A DNA stretch of 64,000 nucleotides from Gillisia mitskevichiae. Lineage in GTDB: Bacteria > Bacteroidota > Bacteroidia > Flavobacteriales > Flavobacteriaceae. Position 1 is the stretch's first letter. The number at the start of each line of letters is the position of its first letter. The position numbers were made by a program, and so were the translations under genes. The stretch covers positions 1-64,000 of the forward strand of contig NZ_RBLG01000003.1 in NCBI RefSeq assembly GCF_003634585.1, written 5' to 3'. This document shows, in pieces, positions 35,228 through 45,029 of this stretch. The notes below the pieces were generated by a model, which made no database searches, was not told the DNA's origin, and saw only the letters and a program-made list of their open reading frames with translations.

Positions 35228-36381
35228 TTATCTAAATTTTTATATTTATTTGTGTGGCGTCTTACACTAAATACCTCTAACGGTGACTCACGACCTTCCA
35301 AATTTTTTTGACCCAAAAAAGTTGTATGATACCTGTTTTGATCCTGGATAGAATTTTTTACCTCTCCGGAAATTAACAATGAGCTATCGTAGCTTTTACA
35401 AAGGTTTTCTAGCCTTGAAGCAACATTCAAAGTATCGCCATGATAAGCCAGTTCCCTTTTAACATCTCCTACTTCTATAACTGAAACCATACCCATATGT
35501 ATTCCAGCTTTAAAAGTAGGAACCTCTCCAAATTGTTTATAGTAAAAATCCTCTCTAGAATTAAGTTGATCTTGAACTGAGAAAAGGAAACCTATTGGAG
35601 AGTTACCTTGGAATTTTTGAAGTGGCCAGCTAATTACGATTTCATCCCCCACGTATTGATAAATTTCGGCATGATATTCCCTGACAATTCTATTTATATC
35701 CAGAAAAGAATGCTGAATAAGTGAACTATATTTTAGATGGCCCAATTCTTCGGCTAATCTCGTGGATGAATTTAAGTCCAAGAACATAAAAACCCTCTCT
35801 TGCTCTCGAGGAAAGCGGAATGTACCTAGAATCATATACCACAAATAGCCTGGGCCGAATTTAGAAGCTATTTGATTGAAGAAACTGATTACGAGTGTCA
35901 TCAAAAAAGTATATATCAATAAAATATATTCAATACGTTCTCCACTTTCTTCTAAGATTATTGCAGATAAGGAATTTTTCTCTATAAAATAGTTCGAAAA
36001 AACCTCACTTGCAGATCTAATAGCAATTACAAGTCCCGCAAGTAGACAAAAGTAAATGAGCCCTCCAGCCAGAATATTTAATCCTAATGAGTGATTTCGA
36101 TGATAAATTTTTGTAAGTAAATGATCCAACAAAGCCAACGATGTTCCAAAAATAACTCCTATTAAAACTGTAAATTTAACAGGGGGATCTCCTACTGGGA
36201 GCCCCTGATTAATTTCCAATTTTTGGCCTATCACACTATACATTGCAAGTAGATTTTGATGGGCAATGAACATTAGGAGACTGTAGGAAGCTATCCAAAA
36301 AACTATATATTTAAGAATTTTAGATAAAAGGGGGTTGCTATGGATCAAATAAATAAAATCAATATTATAGTTTTGTTTCAT
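35224..36381 (-). CDS. Membrane-bound class III adenylate/guanylate cyclase
   Basis: A 385-residue protein: five or so transmembrane helices in residues 20-175, then a class III nucleotidyl cyclase domain (about 195-370). Metal-binding Asp residues appear in VFMFLDLNSSTRL and QYVGDEIVISW, and the substrate region is YHGDTLNVASRLENL. The usual substrate-selecting Lys before GDE is replaced (QYVGDE), so ATP or GTP preference is unclear, and full activity is uncertain. It is coupled to the PAP2 gene (4-base overlap) and follows the phospholipase by about 30 bases. Confidence 0.85.
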   Translation of the reverse strand: MKQNYNIDFIYLIHSNPLLSKILKYIVFWIASYSLLMFIAHQNLLAMYSVIGQKLEINQGLPVGDPPVKFTVLIGVIFGTSLALLDHLLTKIYHRNHSLGLNILAGGLIYFCLLAGLVIAIRSASEVFSNYFIEKNSLSAIILEESGERIEYILLIYTFLMTLVISFFNQIASKFGPGYLWYMILGTFRFPREQERVFMFLDLNSSTRLAEELGHLKYSSLIQHSFLDINRIVREYHAEIYQYVGDEIVISWPLQKFQGNSPIGFLFSVQDQLNSREDFYYKQFGEVPTFKAGIHMGMVSVIEVGDVKRELAYHGDTLNVASRLENLCKSYDSSLLISGEVKNSIQDQNRYHTTFLGQKNLEGRESPLEVFSVRRHTNKYKNLDK

Positions 36382-36410
36382 AAAATCTATTTTAATATAA
36401 AGGACAAAAC

Positions 36411-37250
36411 CTACCTAAGCTGCGCAGGTTTTAATAGTTGAAGGTCGGTTGACCTGATAATATATCCAATCCGGAGCATACTTCTATATTTGTCAAAAGC
36501 AATCAAATTTTCTCCATAGCCATTAAACCATTCCAACATAATGTACTGATTCGTTCTTTTAGCTATTGAATAAATCAAGCGACTTCTTAAGCTTCCTTTC
36601 CAGTTCCATTGATTGCCCTTTTTAGCATTGAGTTCCAATTGTAAATCATTACTAATATTATGAACCAAATTTATTTCACCATATCCTATATATTTTATTA
36701 GCTCTGGATTATCTGATTTATAGGAGAATGGAAACCAGGTCTTTATACTTAAAAGTGTTTTCTTGCTAATTCGTGTATGGTAGCTAAGGGATATACTGTT
36801 CCAACTCCTAGAATAAATACTATCGCGACCATTAGACTCATGCTCAATTTTAAATTCTGTAAGACCAACCAGTTTATCATCATTATTGAACAGAGGTTTT
36901 CCCAAACCGATTCCTGGATTAAAATTTACTTCCTGAAACGGACTGGAGAATGCATATACATCCCAAAAAGACTTTTGGGTGTACGTAATAAACAACTGAG
37001 TATTAAAAGGCAATGTATGCCTTGTTATTAATTGCTTAAAACTTATCTGGTATTTGGCATCTGCAGTTTCTTTAGAAATTCCAGTATGGGTGGGAACTCC
37101 TGTTATAAAATAAGTATCCTTATAGATTGAAAATGAAGGAAATATAGTATCTTTTAATTCATCTCTCGTAAGACGCTGAGATTGGACCTGGTGAAAGGAA
37201 AGTAGCGCTATAATGGTCGTGTAAAAAGATAATTTGAATGATATAGGCAT
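36411..37250 (-). CDS. pldA: Outer-membrane phospholipase A (OMPLA-like)
   Basis: A 279-residue outer-membrane beta-barrel with a signal peptide (about 1-24). OMPLA signatures are present: YTQKSFWDVY, the catalytic EHESNGRDS (His137, Ser139, Asn140) and SRSWNS (Asn151). The enzyme hydrolyses phospholipids displaced to the outer leaflet. It lies 40 bases downstream of the tolC gene on the same strand, in an operon with an RND pump, a cyclase and a PAP2 phosphatase, suggesting envelope-lipid maintenance or stress response. Confidence 0.85.
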   Translation of the reverse strand: MPISFKLSFYTTIIALLSFHQVQSQRLTRDELKDTIFPSFSIYKDTYFITGVPTHTGISKETADAKYQISFKQLITRHTLPFNTQLFITYTQKSFWDVYAFSSPFQEVNFNPGIGLGKPLFNNDDKLVGLTEFKIEHESNGRDSIYSRSWNSISLSYHTRISKKTLLSIKTWFPFSYKSDNPELIKYIGYGEINLVHNISNDLQLELNAKKGNQWNWKGSLRSRLIYSIAKRTNQYIMLEWFNGYGENLIAFDKYRSMLRIGYIIRSTDLQLLKPAQLR

Positions 37251-37290
37251 CTTAAATGCATATTTAATTGTGGCTAAACATGATAAATTT

Positions 37291-38625
37291 TTAATTGAAA
37301 TTTTGATAGTGTTCAGAATATTTATCTTCTAAATTATCTGTAACAAACAAGTATTTAGATTCTGCCAGTTTATAATTAGCATAAGCATTTATATATTCCG
37401 CCTCAGCTTCTTCTTCCTGTTGTTGAGCATCTAATAGATCGGTCAAATTATTTAGGCCACTATTGTAATTATCCCTTTGAACTTTTAAATTCTCGTTGGT
37501 ATAATACAAATTTTCTTGGGCATAATTAATTTGCTTGTAGGCATCGATAAGATCATACCAGGATTTCATAATACCAATTTTAAGCTGGTCTTTTTGCTCT
37601 TCCAGATTATTTTGAGCTATTTTTTCCTGAAGTATTTTTTGCTGAACTTTTTCCTTTCCTGCTCCCCACCAATCAGAAATTGGAATGCTTACCATTCCCA
37701 ACCCAATAGGCTTAAACTGGCCAGGAAGATTATTGGAAAACGATCCAAAATAGGCGGCATTCACACCCACTGAAACTTGTGGTAGAAGATCGGCTTTAGT
37801 TATTTTTGTCATTAATCTGGCGGCTTCAATCGACTTTTCGATAAGTCGGTAATTATCATTGCCGGTCAAGTCTAAATCTGGTTCAGAATATTTAAGCTGT
37901 GGTGGGTTTACTTGTCTTAAAGTATCTATTGCAACCGTAGTAGTATCATAAATTTTTCCTACATATAAGCCAAGGTCCAATAATGCCAGTTTCCGCATAT
38001 TCGCAAGTTTACTTTGTTGTAAAAGCACACGACTACGATTTGTTCTCACTCTTAGTAATTGATTTTTTGCAATAAGTCCGGCTCCTAACAGGTCTTCTTG
38101 TTGTTTCAACAATTCGGTGAGGTATATTTTGCTTGCTTGTATGGACCTTAGTTGTTCCTGTACCTTTACTAATTGCCAATACTTATCTTCGGTTGTATAA
38201 AGTACAGAATCTATAGACTGCTCTGCCTGTATTGTCTTGGTTTCCACTTGTAAACCTGCTAAATTGCTTGAGTTCCTAACTTTCCCGCCCGCATAGATTA
38301 TTTCTGTTGCCCCAGCACTGGCCAGATAGATATTATCAATACCAATAGGTAATATATTCTGGATAGGATCTATAATATTGTTGTTAAATCCGTAAAGAAC
38401 GGTCCCCTGCCCATTAATTTGGGGAAAGTAATTGGCAATTGCTTCACGTTTAGCTGCTTCAGCCTGTTCAATTCTTATTTCTCCATTTTTTATACTATTA
38501 CTATGAGATACCGCAGTTTTTTTAACCTCCTCCAGATTTAAGGTTTCCTGTGCAAACAAGCTTCCGAAGGATAGAAAGCTTAACAGGCTGCAAGCTATGA
38601 TATAAGAACTATGCTTTGGATTCAT
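37291..38625 (-). CDS. TolC family outer-membrane protein of the second RND system
   Basis: A protein of about 444 residues. The ATG at 38625 is chosen because it directly precedes a signal peptide (MNPKHSSYIIACSLLSF...LFAQ); a longer frame from 38727 would run back into the RND gene. TolC repeats are seen around LRVRTNRSRVLLQQSKLAN and LNNLTDLLDAQQQEEEAE. It ends DKYSEHYQNFN. It completes the pump encoded upstream. Confidence 0.9.
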   Translation of the reverse strand: MNPKHSSYIIACSLLSFLSFGSLFAQETLNLEEVKKTAVSHSNSIKNGEIRIEQAEAAKREAIANYFPQINGQGTVLYGFNNNIIDPIQNILPIGIDNIYLASAGATEIIYAGGKVRNSSNLAGLQVETKTIQAEQSIDSVLYTTEDKYWQLVKVQEQLRSIQASKIYLTELLKQQEDLLGAGLIAKNQLLRVRTNRSRVLLQQSKLANMRKLALLDLGLYVGKIYDTTTVAIDTLRQVNPPQLKYSEPDLDLTGNDNYRLIEKSIEAARLMTKITKADLLPQVSVGVNAAYFGSFSNNLPGQFKPIGLGMVSIPISDWWGAGKEKVQQKILQEKIAQNNLEEQKDQLKIGIMKSWYDLIDAYKQINYAQENLYYTNENLKVQRDNYNSGLNNLTDLLDAQQQEEEAEAEYINAYANYKLAESKYLFVTDNLEDKYSEHYQNFN

Positions 38626-38641
38626 ATTTTCTATAGTTATA

Positions 38642-41600
38642 TTAGGAATTCGCTTGATTTTCTTGGGATGCTTCACTTTCATTTTTTTTATTTCTGAAAA
38701 ACAACCAGTACAATACCGGTAAAACAAATAATGTAAGCACCATCGAAACCATTAAGCCAAAAGCTATTACTGTACCTAAAGGCCCCCATAAAGTGGATCT
38801 ACTAAGGATCATAGGAGTCACACCAACTGCTGCTGCAGAAGAGGTAAGGAAAATAGGTCGCATTCTTCTTTTGGCAGCCTGGGCAGCAGCTTCGAAAACT
38901 GAATACCCGTGATCTCTTCTTAATTCATCTGCAAAATCAATAAGGATAATACCATTTCTAACCACAATTCCACAAAGTGCTAAAAGCCCTAAGAAAGATG
39001 TAAACCCAAAAGGATACTGCATTAACAATAAGCCTAATGCTGCCCCAAATATGCTGAGTGGCATGGTGATAAAACTTAAAACCGCATATGTAAAAGATTT
39101 AAAGTGCCAAAGCAGGATAAGGAAAATAATGAAGACGCTTATTAATAGAGAAATGCCCATAGGTAGTAGATTTTCCTGGGACATTTCGTATTCACCGCCG
39201 TAACCAATTGTAATATTATCAGGAATTTCTAATTCTTCTATTTTTGGACGTAATTTTGCGAGCACTTCATTGGCAACAGCTCCTTTAGCAATATCTATCC
39301 GTACCGTTAAACATCGTATTCCATTACGCCTCACAATTTGTTCCTGTTCCCAATCGGGTTTGATATTCGCAATTTGCCGTAGGGGAATACTTGTACCTGT
39401 TCTAGGTGAAATTATTGCTAATTCCCTTATTGTTGATACTTTTTGGTCGATTGGGTTCTTAGATTTTATCTTAACGTTTATGCCATATTCATCATCCCAG
39501 ACTTGCGTTGCTATTAGTCCCTCCATATTCATAGCAATAGTGTTGGCAATATGTTCTCTTGTTAGGCCTACACGGGACGCTTCTTCTTCTTTAACATCAA
39601 TAGAGATGGTTTGCTGAATTTCACCATAATTAGTCCTGGACCAAATGGTTTGTGGGGTTTTGCGAGAAAGGTCAATAATCTTATCTCCATACTCCTTTAG
39701 TGTATTTATATCTTGCCCAAAAAGCCGAACTTCCACCTGTGCCGGTTTCGCTATCATATTAAGTTGTTTCATTCTTAAATATGCATTGGGAAACATGTTG
39801 GCGTATTTCGCATCATATTCTTTAAGCACTTCTACTGTAGCATCATCTGAGGAGGTGGTAACCAAAACCTGGGCATAGTTCTTTGCTGGAAGATTTGGGG
39901 CATAGACCATATGAAAACGTGGCGAACTTTCACCTATAAAACTTGTATAATCTTCAACGCGCTCATCTTTTGCAAGGATCTTTTCAAATTCTTTAACTAC
40001 GCTTTGCGTTTCTTCAAGGCTGCTATTTTTAGAAAGGTAGACCTCTACGGCAAATTGATTTCTTTCGATTACCGGGAATAATTCTTGCGACAAATTGGAG
40101 AAAAGAAATATACCTATAAGGACTGATGCTATTCCTGCAACAAGCGTAAGTTTATAGTGTTTCATCGCTTTTTCCACACTCCTATCAAAAATATTTTGTA
40201 AGCGGTCTAACAAAGATTTTTTCTGCTTTTTTTGATTATTTTTTTTGTTCTGCAATCCTTTTTTAATGAATAAGGTATTAAAATAGGGTACAAGCAATAC
40301 AGAGATGGCGAGTGAGAGGAATAATGCGATCATTATGGTGTATGGAAATGTGCTAAGGAAGTCTTTTGCGGTTCCCGACATAAAAAACACCAAAGGTAAA
40401 AAGGTAGCAGATATGGCCAGTGTTGCAGTAAATACAGAGGGGAAAAGTTCTAAGGCACTATTCTTTGCCGCTTCCCAAACAGATTGTCCTTCATCTAATT
40501 TTTCTACGTGATTATCAATTACAACAATGGGATCGTCTACTACTATCCCTAATACAATAATTAGTGCTGCAAGGGTAACGGTATTTAGTTCCATTCCCAA
40601 CATATACATAAGTGCAAGTGTAGATAAAATAGTAATAGGGATAGTTGCTGCCGCAACAGAAGCTATCCTAAAAGGCAGCAAAAACAAGGTAACGATGACC
40701 ACTCCTAATAGAGCATAACCAAATTCTTTTAAAAAGTGGCTTATAGCATCTTGTACAACATTAGGCTGATTAGCAATTTTCCTTACTTGGATATCTTCTG
40801 GAAGCTGATCTTTAATTAAATCAAGTTTTTCATCTATCCTATCTCCAAACTGGACAATATTGTTACCAGATGCCATCTCTAAGGTGATGATCATTGCTTT
40901 TGTTCCGTTGGCAGTAATGAATGAATCCGGATCTTCGTACTCTCCTTTTACTTCAGCAATATCTTTGATCCTGACAACTCTCCCATCTTCACCGGTACTT
41001 ACAATGTGATTAGCTATATCTGTTATGTTTTCTAAAAAAACGTCCATATGAATGGGCCTATCAAACCCTGGTGACTCTAAAGTTCCAGTTGGCCTTACAG
41101 TACCTTGTGATTGCAGGCTCTGCATTAACTCTCCTGGACTAATACGGTATTGTGCTAACTCATTTTGATCTATATATATAGCAATCTGCTCTGTAAGGCC
41201 ACCAGAATGGCTTATCTTAGCCATACCTTTAACTTGACGCAGTTTGTCTTCAATCTCTTCTACATGTAGCTGTAGATCTTTATAAGGCCTGGTATTAGAT
41301 TCCACCGTTATAATCATTGCGGCAGTACTTCCAAAATCGCTGTTAACAAGGATACCCTTAACGCCGGGTGGCACTTCGCGTTGTTGAAAAACAAGAATGT
41401 CGTTTTTTAGCTTATTCCAAAATTGCGAAGTTTCATTTGGCCCTACACGACTGTCTATTTCTACATAAATATACATTGCCCCATCCTGCGAATAAGAATA
41501 GGTTTTTTCTTTATCTACTTCATTGTAACTAAATAGAAAAGCTTCCACTTTAGCAGTAAGTTGCTCTTCAACTTCTTCTGAATTGGCACCGGGGTAAAAT

Positions 41601-41758
41601 CCCATAACCAATCCTTGCCTAATGGTAAACTCCGGAAACTCGTTTCGTGGCATATTGAATAAGCCTAGCAGGCCAATCACAACAAAAACAAAAGCCAGTG
41701 CCACGGGAAAAGCTTTGTTCTGCATCGCCCATTCTATTATAGAACCTTGTTTTTTCAT
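38642..41758 (-). CDS. RND efflux pump of the second system
   Basis: A 1038-residue RND permease. It begins with a TM1 (about 14-33), then MPRNEFPEFTIRQG and FYPGANSEEVEEQLT. TM4 carries GIVVDDPIVVIDNHVEKL with both proton-relay Asp residues. TM10-11 includes VVRNGIILIDFADELR. It is distant from the first pump at 29440 in loops, so the two were not a recent duplication. Genes run adaptor, pump, TolC, with gaps of 15-16 bases. Substrate unknown. Confidence 0.92.
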   Translation of the reverse strand: MKKQGSIIEWAMQNKAFPVALAFVFVVIGLLGLFNMPRNEFPEFTIRQGLVMGFYPGANSEEVEEQLTAKVEAFLFSYNEVDKEKTYSYSQDGAMYIYVEIDSRVGPNETSQFWNKLKNDILVFQQREVPPGVKGILVNSDFGSTAAMIITVESNTRPYKDLQLHVEEIEDKLRQVKGMAKISHSGGLTEQIAIYIDQNELAQYRISPGELMQSLQSQGTVRPTGTLESPGFDRPIHMDVFLENITDIANHIVSTGEDGRVVRIKDIAEVKGEYEDPDSFITANGTKAMIITLEMASGNNIVQFGDRIDEKLDLIKDQLPEDIQVRKIANQPNVVQDAISHFLKEFGYALLGVVIVTLFLLPFRIASVAAATIPITILSTLALMYMLGMELNTVTLAALIIVLGIVVDDPIVVIDNHVEKLDEGQSVWEAAKNSALELFPSVFTATLAISATFLPLVFFMSGTAKDFLSTFPYTIMIALFLSLAISVLLVPYFNTLFIKKGLQNKKNNQKKQKKSLLDRLQNIFDRSVEKAMKHYKLTLVAGIASVLIGIFLFSNLSQELFPVIERNQFAVEVYLSKNSSLEETQSVVKEFEKILAKDERVEDYTSFIGESSPRFHMVYAPNLPAKNYAQVLVTTSSDDATVEVLKEYDAKYANMFPNAYLRMKQLNMIAKPAQVEVRLFGQDINTLKEYGDKIIDLSRKTPQTIWSRTNYGEIQQTISIDVKEEEASRVGLTREHIANTIAMNMEGLIATQVWDDEYGINVKIKSKNPIDQKVSTIRELAIISPRTGTSIPLRQIANIKPDWEQEQIVRRNGIRCLTVRIDIAKGAVANEVLAKLRPKIEELEIPDNITIGYGGEYEMSQENLLPMGISLLISVFIIFLILLWHFKSFTYAVLSFITMPLSIFGAALGLLLMQYPFGFTSFLGLLALCGIVVRNGIILIDFADELRRDHGYSVFEAAAQAAKRRMRPIFLTSSAAAVGVTPMILSRSTLWGPLGTVIAFGLMVSMVLTLFVLPVLYWLFFRNKKNESEASQENQANS

Positions 41759-41773
41759 AAAATAAGGGGCTTA

Positions 41774-42865
41774 TTATTTATTAACAATATTTACCGGTGT
41801 ATTTTCGGTGAGTTTGTGATAACCAGAGGTTATAAGCTGTTCGCCATTTTTTAAACCTTCTGTAATGGCTATACCCTCGTCAGTTAATTTTCCGGTCTTT
41901 ACAATACGCCTTTTGGCTTTATTTTGATTATTGACTATATATACGAAGTTTTCATTTCCATCGGTTACAGATACGGTTTCTACCGGTACTATTATGGTTG
42001 CAGAGCTCTCTTCTTTAGCTTCTAACTTTTCTAAAATAGAAACGCTGCAAGTCATCCCAGGTTTGATTTTTCCGGTAGGATTATTAATACTTATTTGTGC
42101 TGTATATGTGGGGTTAGAACTATCTGTCTGTACAGATATTTCCGTAATTTCACCCGCATATTCTTTATTTAACACATCTAGTTTTACTACGGCTTTGTCC
42201 CCTTTTTCATACTGGTTAATCTCGTCATCAGGAATAGGGATAATTGCTTTAAGCTTATCAATATTAAAAAAATAGACAACAGGTTGGCCGGGTGAGGCCA
42301 AGTCTCCTGCTTCCATCATTTTTTCCCCAACATAACCACTAAAAGGAGCCCTGATGCTGGTGTGTTTTACATTTTGATAGCTTGCTTCTGCAGCAGCTTG
42401 TGCTTGTTGGTAATTAGAGCGGGCCTCTACCATTCTAACTTCTGCAATACTTCCTTTTTCATACACTTCTTTTACCCGGGCATAATTATCCTCAGCCAGA
42501 TCTGCCTGTGCTTTTTGGGTTTCATATTGCTTTTGATAAGTTGTAGCATCTATACTAGCGATGAGATCATTTTGTTTAACATATTCGCCCATCTTAACCG
42601 GGAATTGCTCGATAGTTCCAGATACCTGAAAACTAAGCTTCACATTTTTATCTGCAGCTATCCTTCCTGTAGCAGATAAAACATTACTATTATTTTTGAA
42701 TGATTGCTCTCCAACCAGGATTGTTTTTACGTCGATAGGTTGAATTTCTTGTGTTTTTTCATCTTTTTTACAAGCTTGAAATATTATAAAAGTGATGCAG
42801 AGCAAAAGAATGGGATAGAATTGACGCATACGTTTAGCTAATAGTGAGTTTAATTTATTGATCAT
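41774..42865 (-). CDS. RND periplasmic adaptor lipoprotein of the second system
   Basis: A 363-residue HlyD/AcrA family adaptor. The lipobox is near residues 28-32 (IIFQAC), with Cys32 likely lipidated. An internal ATG (residue 13) could be the true start. The lipoyl halves are IEQFPVKMGEYVKQNDLIASI and SIRAPFSGYVGEKMMEAGDL around a coiled hairpin. The N-terminus overlaps the end of tetR by 11 bases, so the two are coupled. Confidence 0.9.
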   Translation of the reverse strand: MINKLNSLLAKRMRQFYPILLLCITFIIFQACKKDEKTQEIQPIDVKTILVGEQSFKNNSNVLSATGRIAADKNVKLSFQVSGTIEQFPVKMGEYVKQNDLIASIDATTYQKQYETQKAQADLAEDNYARVKEVYEKGSIAEVRMVEARSNYQQAQAAAEASYQNVKHTSIRAPFSGYVGEKMMEAGDLASPGQPVVYFFNIDKLKAIIPIPDDEINQYEKGDKAVVKLDVLNKEYAGEITEISVQTDSSNPTYTAQISINNPTGKIKPGMTCSVSILEKLEAKEESSATIIVPVETVSVTDGNENFVYIVNNQNKAKRRIVKTGKLTDEGIAITEGLKNGEQLITSGYHKLTENTPVNIVNK

Positions 42866-43445
42866 ATTTTAGACCTTTTATAAGCAGGCTAACCAGCCAC
42901 TGTAATCTAATATCCATATTGTCCACGGTACCATATAGGAGCATTTCTTTTTCTAAACTATTGAGAGCAGTACCCATGGCCATTGCCAAAAATTTAATAT
43001 CATCATCGCTTATAGATGCGATTTCATCATTCTCCAAAGCCCAGGTAAGAATGTTTGTGAAGATTTCATTTTCTAAATGCCTTATTTTAAAATATATTAA
43101 GTTATTGAGGTGGGGATTCTGTTTTATATCTTCAACTAAAAATCTATATCCTTCTATTTTTTTGAATAGGCTATTGAGTTTACCGGCGACATATCCTGTT
43201 AAATTTTCCTCAATGCTGCGAGAGGGAGCAATTTTTGTTTTAGCAGGCTGTATAATAGTTAAATATTCAAGTAAGGCAACTTCCTCAAAGACTTCTTCTT
43301 TATTTTTAAAATAATAATAAATAGTACTTCTTCCTTTGTTAGATGCATTTGCAATATCACTCATCGTAATTTGGCTGAAACCACGATCTTTAAATACATT
43401 TTTTGATGAATTTATAATATGTGCCTTTATTAAGTCGTTGTTCAT
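42855..43445 (-). CDS. TetR family regulator of the second RND operon
   Basis: A protein of about 196 residues when started at the ATG at 43445, which places the HTH at the usual distance (SSKNVFKDRGFSQITMSDIANASNKGRSTIYYYFKNKEEVFEEV). A longer frame from 43505 adds 20 atypical residues. It is first in the minus-strand operon and divergent from another tetR gene at 43637, so the shared 190-base region probably holds operators for one or both. Confidence 0.85.
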   Translation of the reverse strand: MNNDLIKAHIINSSKNVFKDRGFSQITMSDIANASNKGRSTIYYYFKNKEEVFEEVALLEYLTIIQPAKTKIAPSRSIEENLTGYVAGKLNSLFKKIEGYRFLVEDIKQNPHLNNLIYFKIRHLENEIFTNILTWALENDEIASISDDDIKFLAMAMGTALNSLEKEMLLYGTVDNMDIRLQWLVSLLIKGLKYDQ

Positions 43446-43636
43446 TTGACAAAATTTATAAAATTGTCTAATTTTAGACAAATATAAATATATTGTCGAA
43501 TCCATGGATTTTGATCAGAGAATATCTTTAACTTTATTATGCTGATAAATTGAAGTTGGTAATTCCTGAATTATTTGAAACAATTAACTATAATAGGTTT
43601 TTAAAAAGCCTGCGATGAATACAATAATTAAATAAA

Positions 43637-44200
43637 ATGACCCGATTGGAGGAGATATTGGAGGTTGCATGTAAACTCTATTACCAGCAAGGTATAAAAT
43701 CAGTCTCTATGGATGATATCGCGGAGAGTCTAGCTATCTCAAAAAAAACTTTGTATAACACAGTGAGTAATAAAAATGAGTTACTTATCCTGGTCACAAA
43801 AAATTTATCGTCTATATTCATAAAATCGTTGCATGATATTAATGTAAGAAATAATATTACGCAAAAAGAAAAATTAAAACACATAGCTAAATTTATTCTG
43901 ACATTTACCTGTGAAAACTTTCTTTTTATTCAACAACTTAAAAATACCCATAGGAGGTTGTGGGTAGAATTGGAGTATGACCAACATACTGCCATTTTGA
44001 AAATTATGGGTCCTATTTATCAAGAATTACGAAAGGAGAAACTACTGAAAAGATCAGTGAACAAAGATTTGCTAAATTTTATTTTTCTAGGCATGTGTAA
44101 GGTTAAAAAGGATCATTTAAACTCAATGGAAAGTTCACAAAAACGTATAGAGATTTCAGAACTATTAATTGACGGATTATTTGTTAACTTAGAAAATTAA
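43637..44200 (+). CDS. TetR family regulator
   Basis: A 187-residue regulator with HTH ACKLYYQQGIKSVSMDDIAESLAISKKTLYNTVSNKNELL. It is transcribed away from the second RND operon and is more like the TetR at 32686 than its divergent neighbour. Target is unknown: it may control the divergent operon or the detoxification genes that follow from 44540. The 339 bases after it (44201-44539) show no gene or clear signal. Confidence 0.85.
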   Translation: MTRLEEILEVACKLYYQQGIKSVSMDDIAESLAISKKTLYNTVSNKNELLILVTKNLSSIFIKSLHDINVRNNITQKEKLKHIAKFILTFTCENFLFIQQLKNTHRRLWVELEYDQHTAILKIMGPIYQELRKEKLLKRSVNKDLLNFIFLGMCKVKKDHLNSMESSQKRIEISELLIDGLFVNLEN

Positions 44201-44539
44201 ATACTTACCTCTATAATTATTATTCAAATAAATCCTGGGAAATCGTTTTTGTATGTCCAAAGAAGTACCTATTAAGTTTTAAATAAAATTGTACCCAAAC
44301 AAATCAAAGCAAGCTTGTCCATTAGATTGTTCAGAACAATGAAATTAGGAATACTTTTGGCATCAAACGCTTTTATTTACTATTGTGATTGTATATAGAG
44401 GGGTCCAGCAAATCAAGAATTTTTTGTCAAAACCGAAACTACGGTTAGATATAACAAGTAATTTAAAAGTTCAGTAGATGGGAGAAACAGGGAAGATAGC
44501 TTTTTGCTAAAAAAATTTATTGTAATAATTAATAATGCT

Positions 44540-45025
44540 ATGGAATCAGAATTTTATCAGTTACAAGTTAAAAAGCCCACTGGAGAAATTATTGAAATGA
44601 AAAATTTCGAAGGTAAAACAATATTGGTTGTCAATACGGCGACAAAATGTGGCCTGGCCCCACAATTTGAAGGTTTAGAAGAGTTGCATCAAAAATACAA
44701 AGACAAAGGGTTGGTTGTTTTAGGATTTCCTTGCGCGCAATTTTTAAATCAGGAACCTGAAACAAACGATACGGTTGAGGAAGCTTGCAAAATTAATCAC
44801 GGAGTAACCTTTCAGCTTACCGAAAAAATTGTTGTAAACGGGAAGAATGAACATCCTGTTTACACCTATTTGAAAAGTAAGAAAGGCGGCTTTGGGGGAA
44901 GCAAAATCAAATGGAACTTCACCAAGTTTTTGGTTGACAAAAATGGAAATGTGGTAGAAAGATATGCACCAACCACTAAGCCGGAAGCCATTGAAAAAGA
45001 TATTTTGAAAATAATAAATTCTTAA
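44540..45025 (+). CDS. Glutathione peroxidase family protein (Cys type)
   Basis: A protein of about 161 residues when started at the ATG at 44540; an upstream TTG at 44504 is less likely. The peroxidatic Cys37 is in NTATKCGLAPQ. GFPCAQFLNQEP is the second motif (usual Asn changed to Ala in PCNQF), and KWNFTKFLVDKNG has the Trp and Asn. It would reduce hydroperoxides, in bacteria usually with thioredoxin. It starts a run of plus-strand redox genes; the SDR follows after 4 bases. Confidence 0.93.
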   Translation: MESEFYQLQVKKPTGEIIEMKNFEGKTILVVNTATKCGLAPQFEGLEELHQKYKDKGLVVLGFPCAQFLNQEPETNDTVEEACKINHGVTFQLTEKIVVNGKNEHPVYTYLKSKKGGFGGSKIKWNFTKFLVDKNGNVVERYAPTTKPEAIEKDILKIINS

Positions 45026-45029
45026 AATA

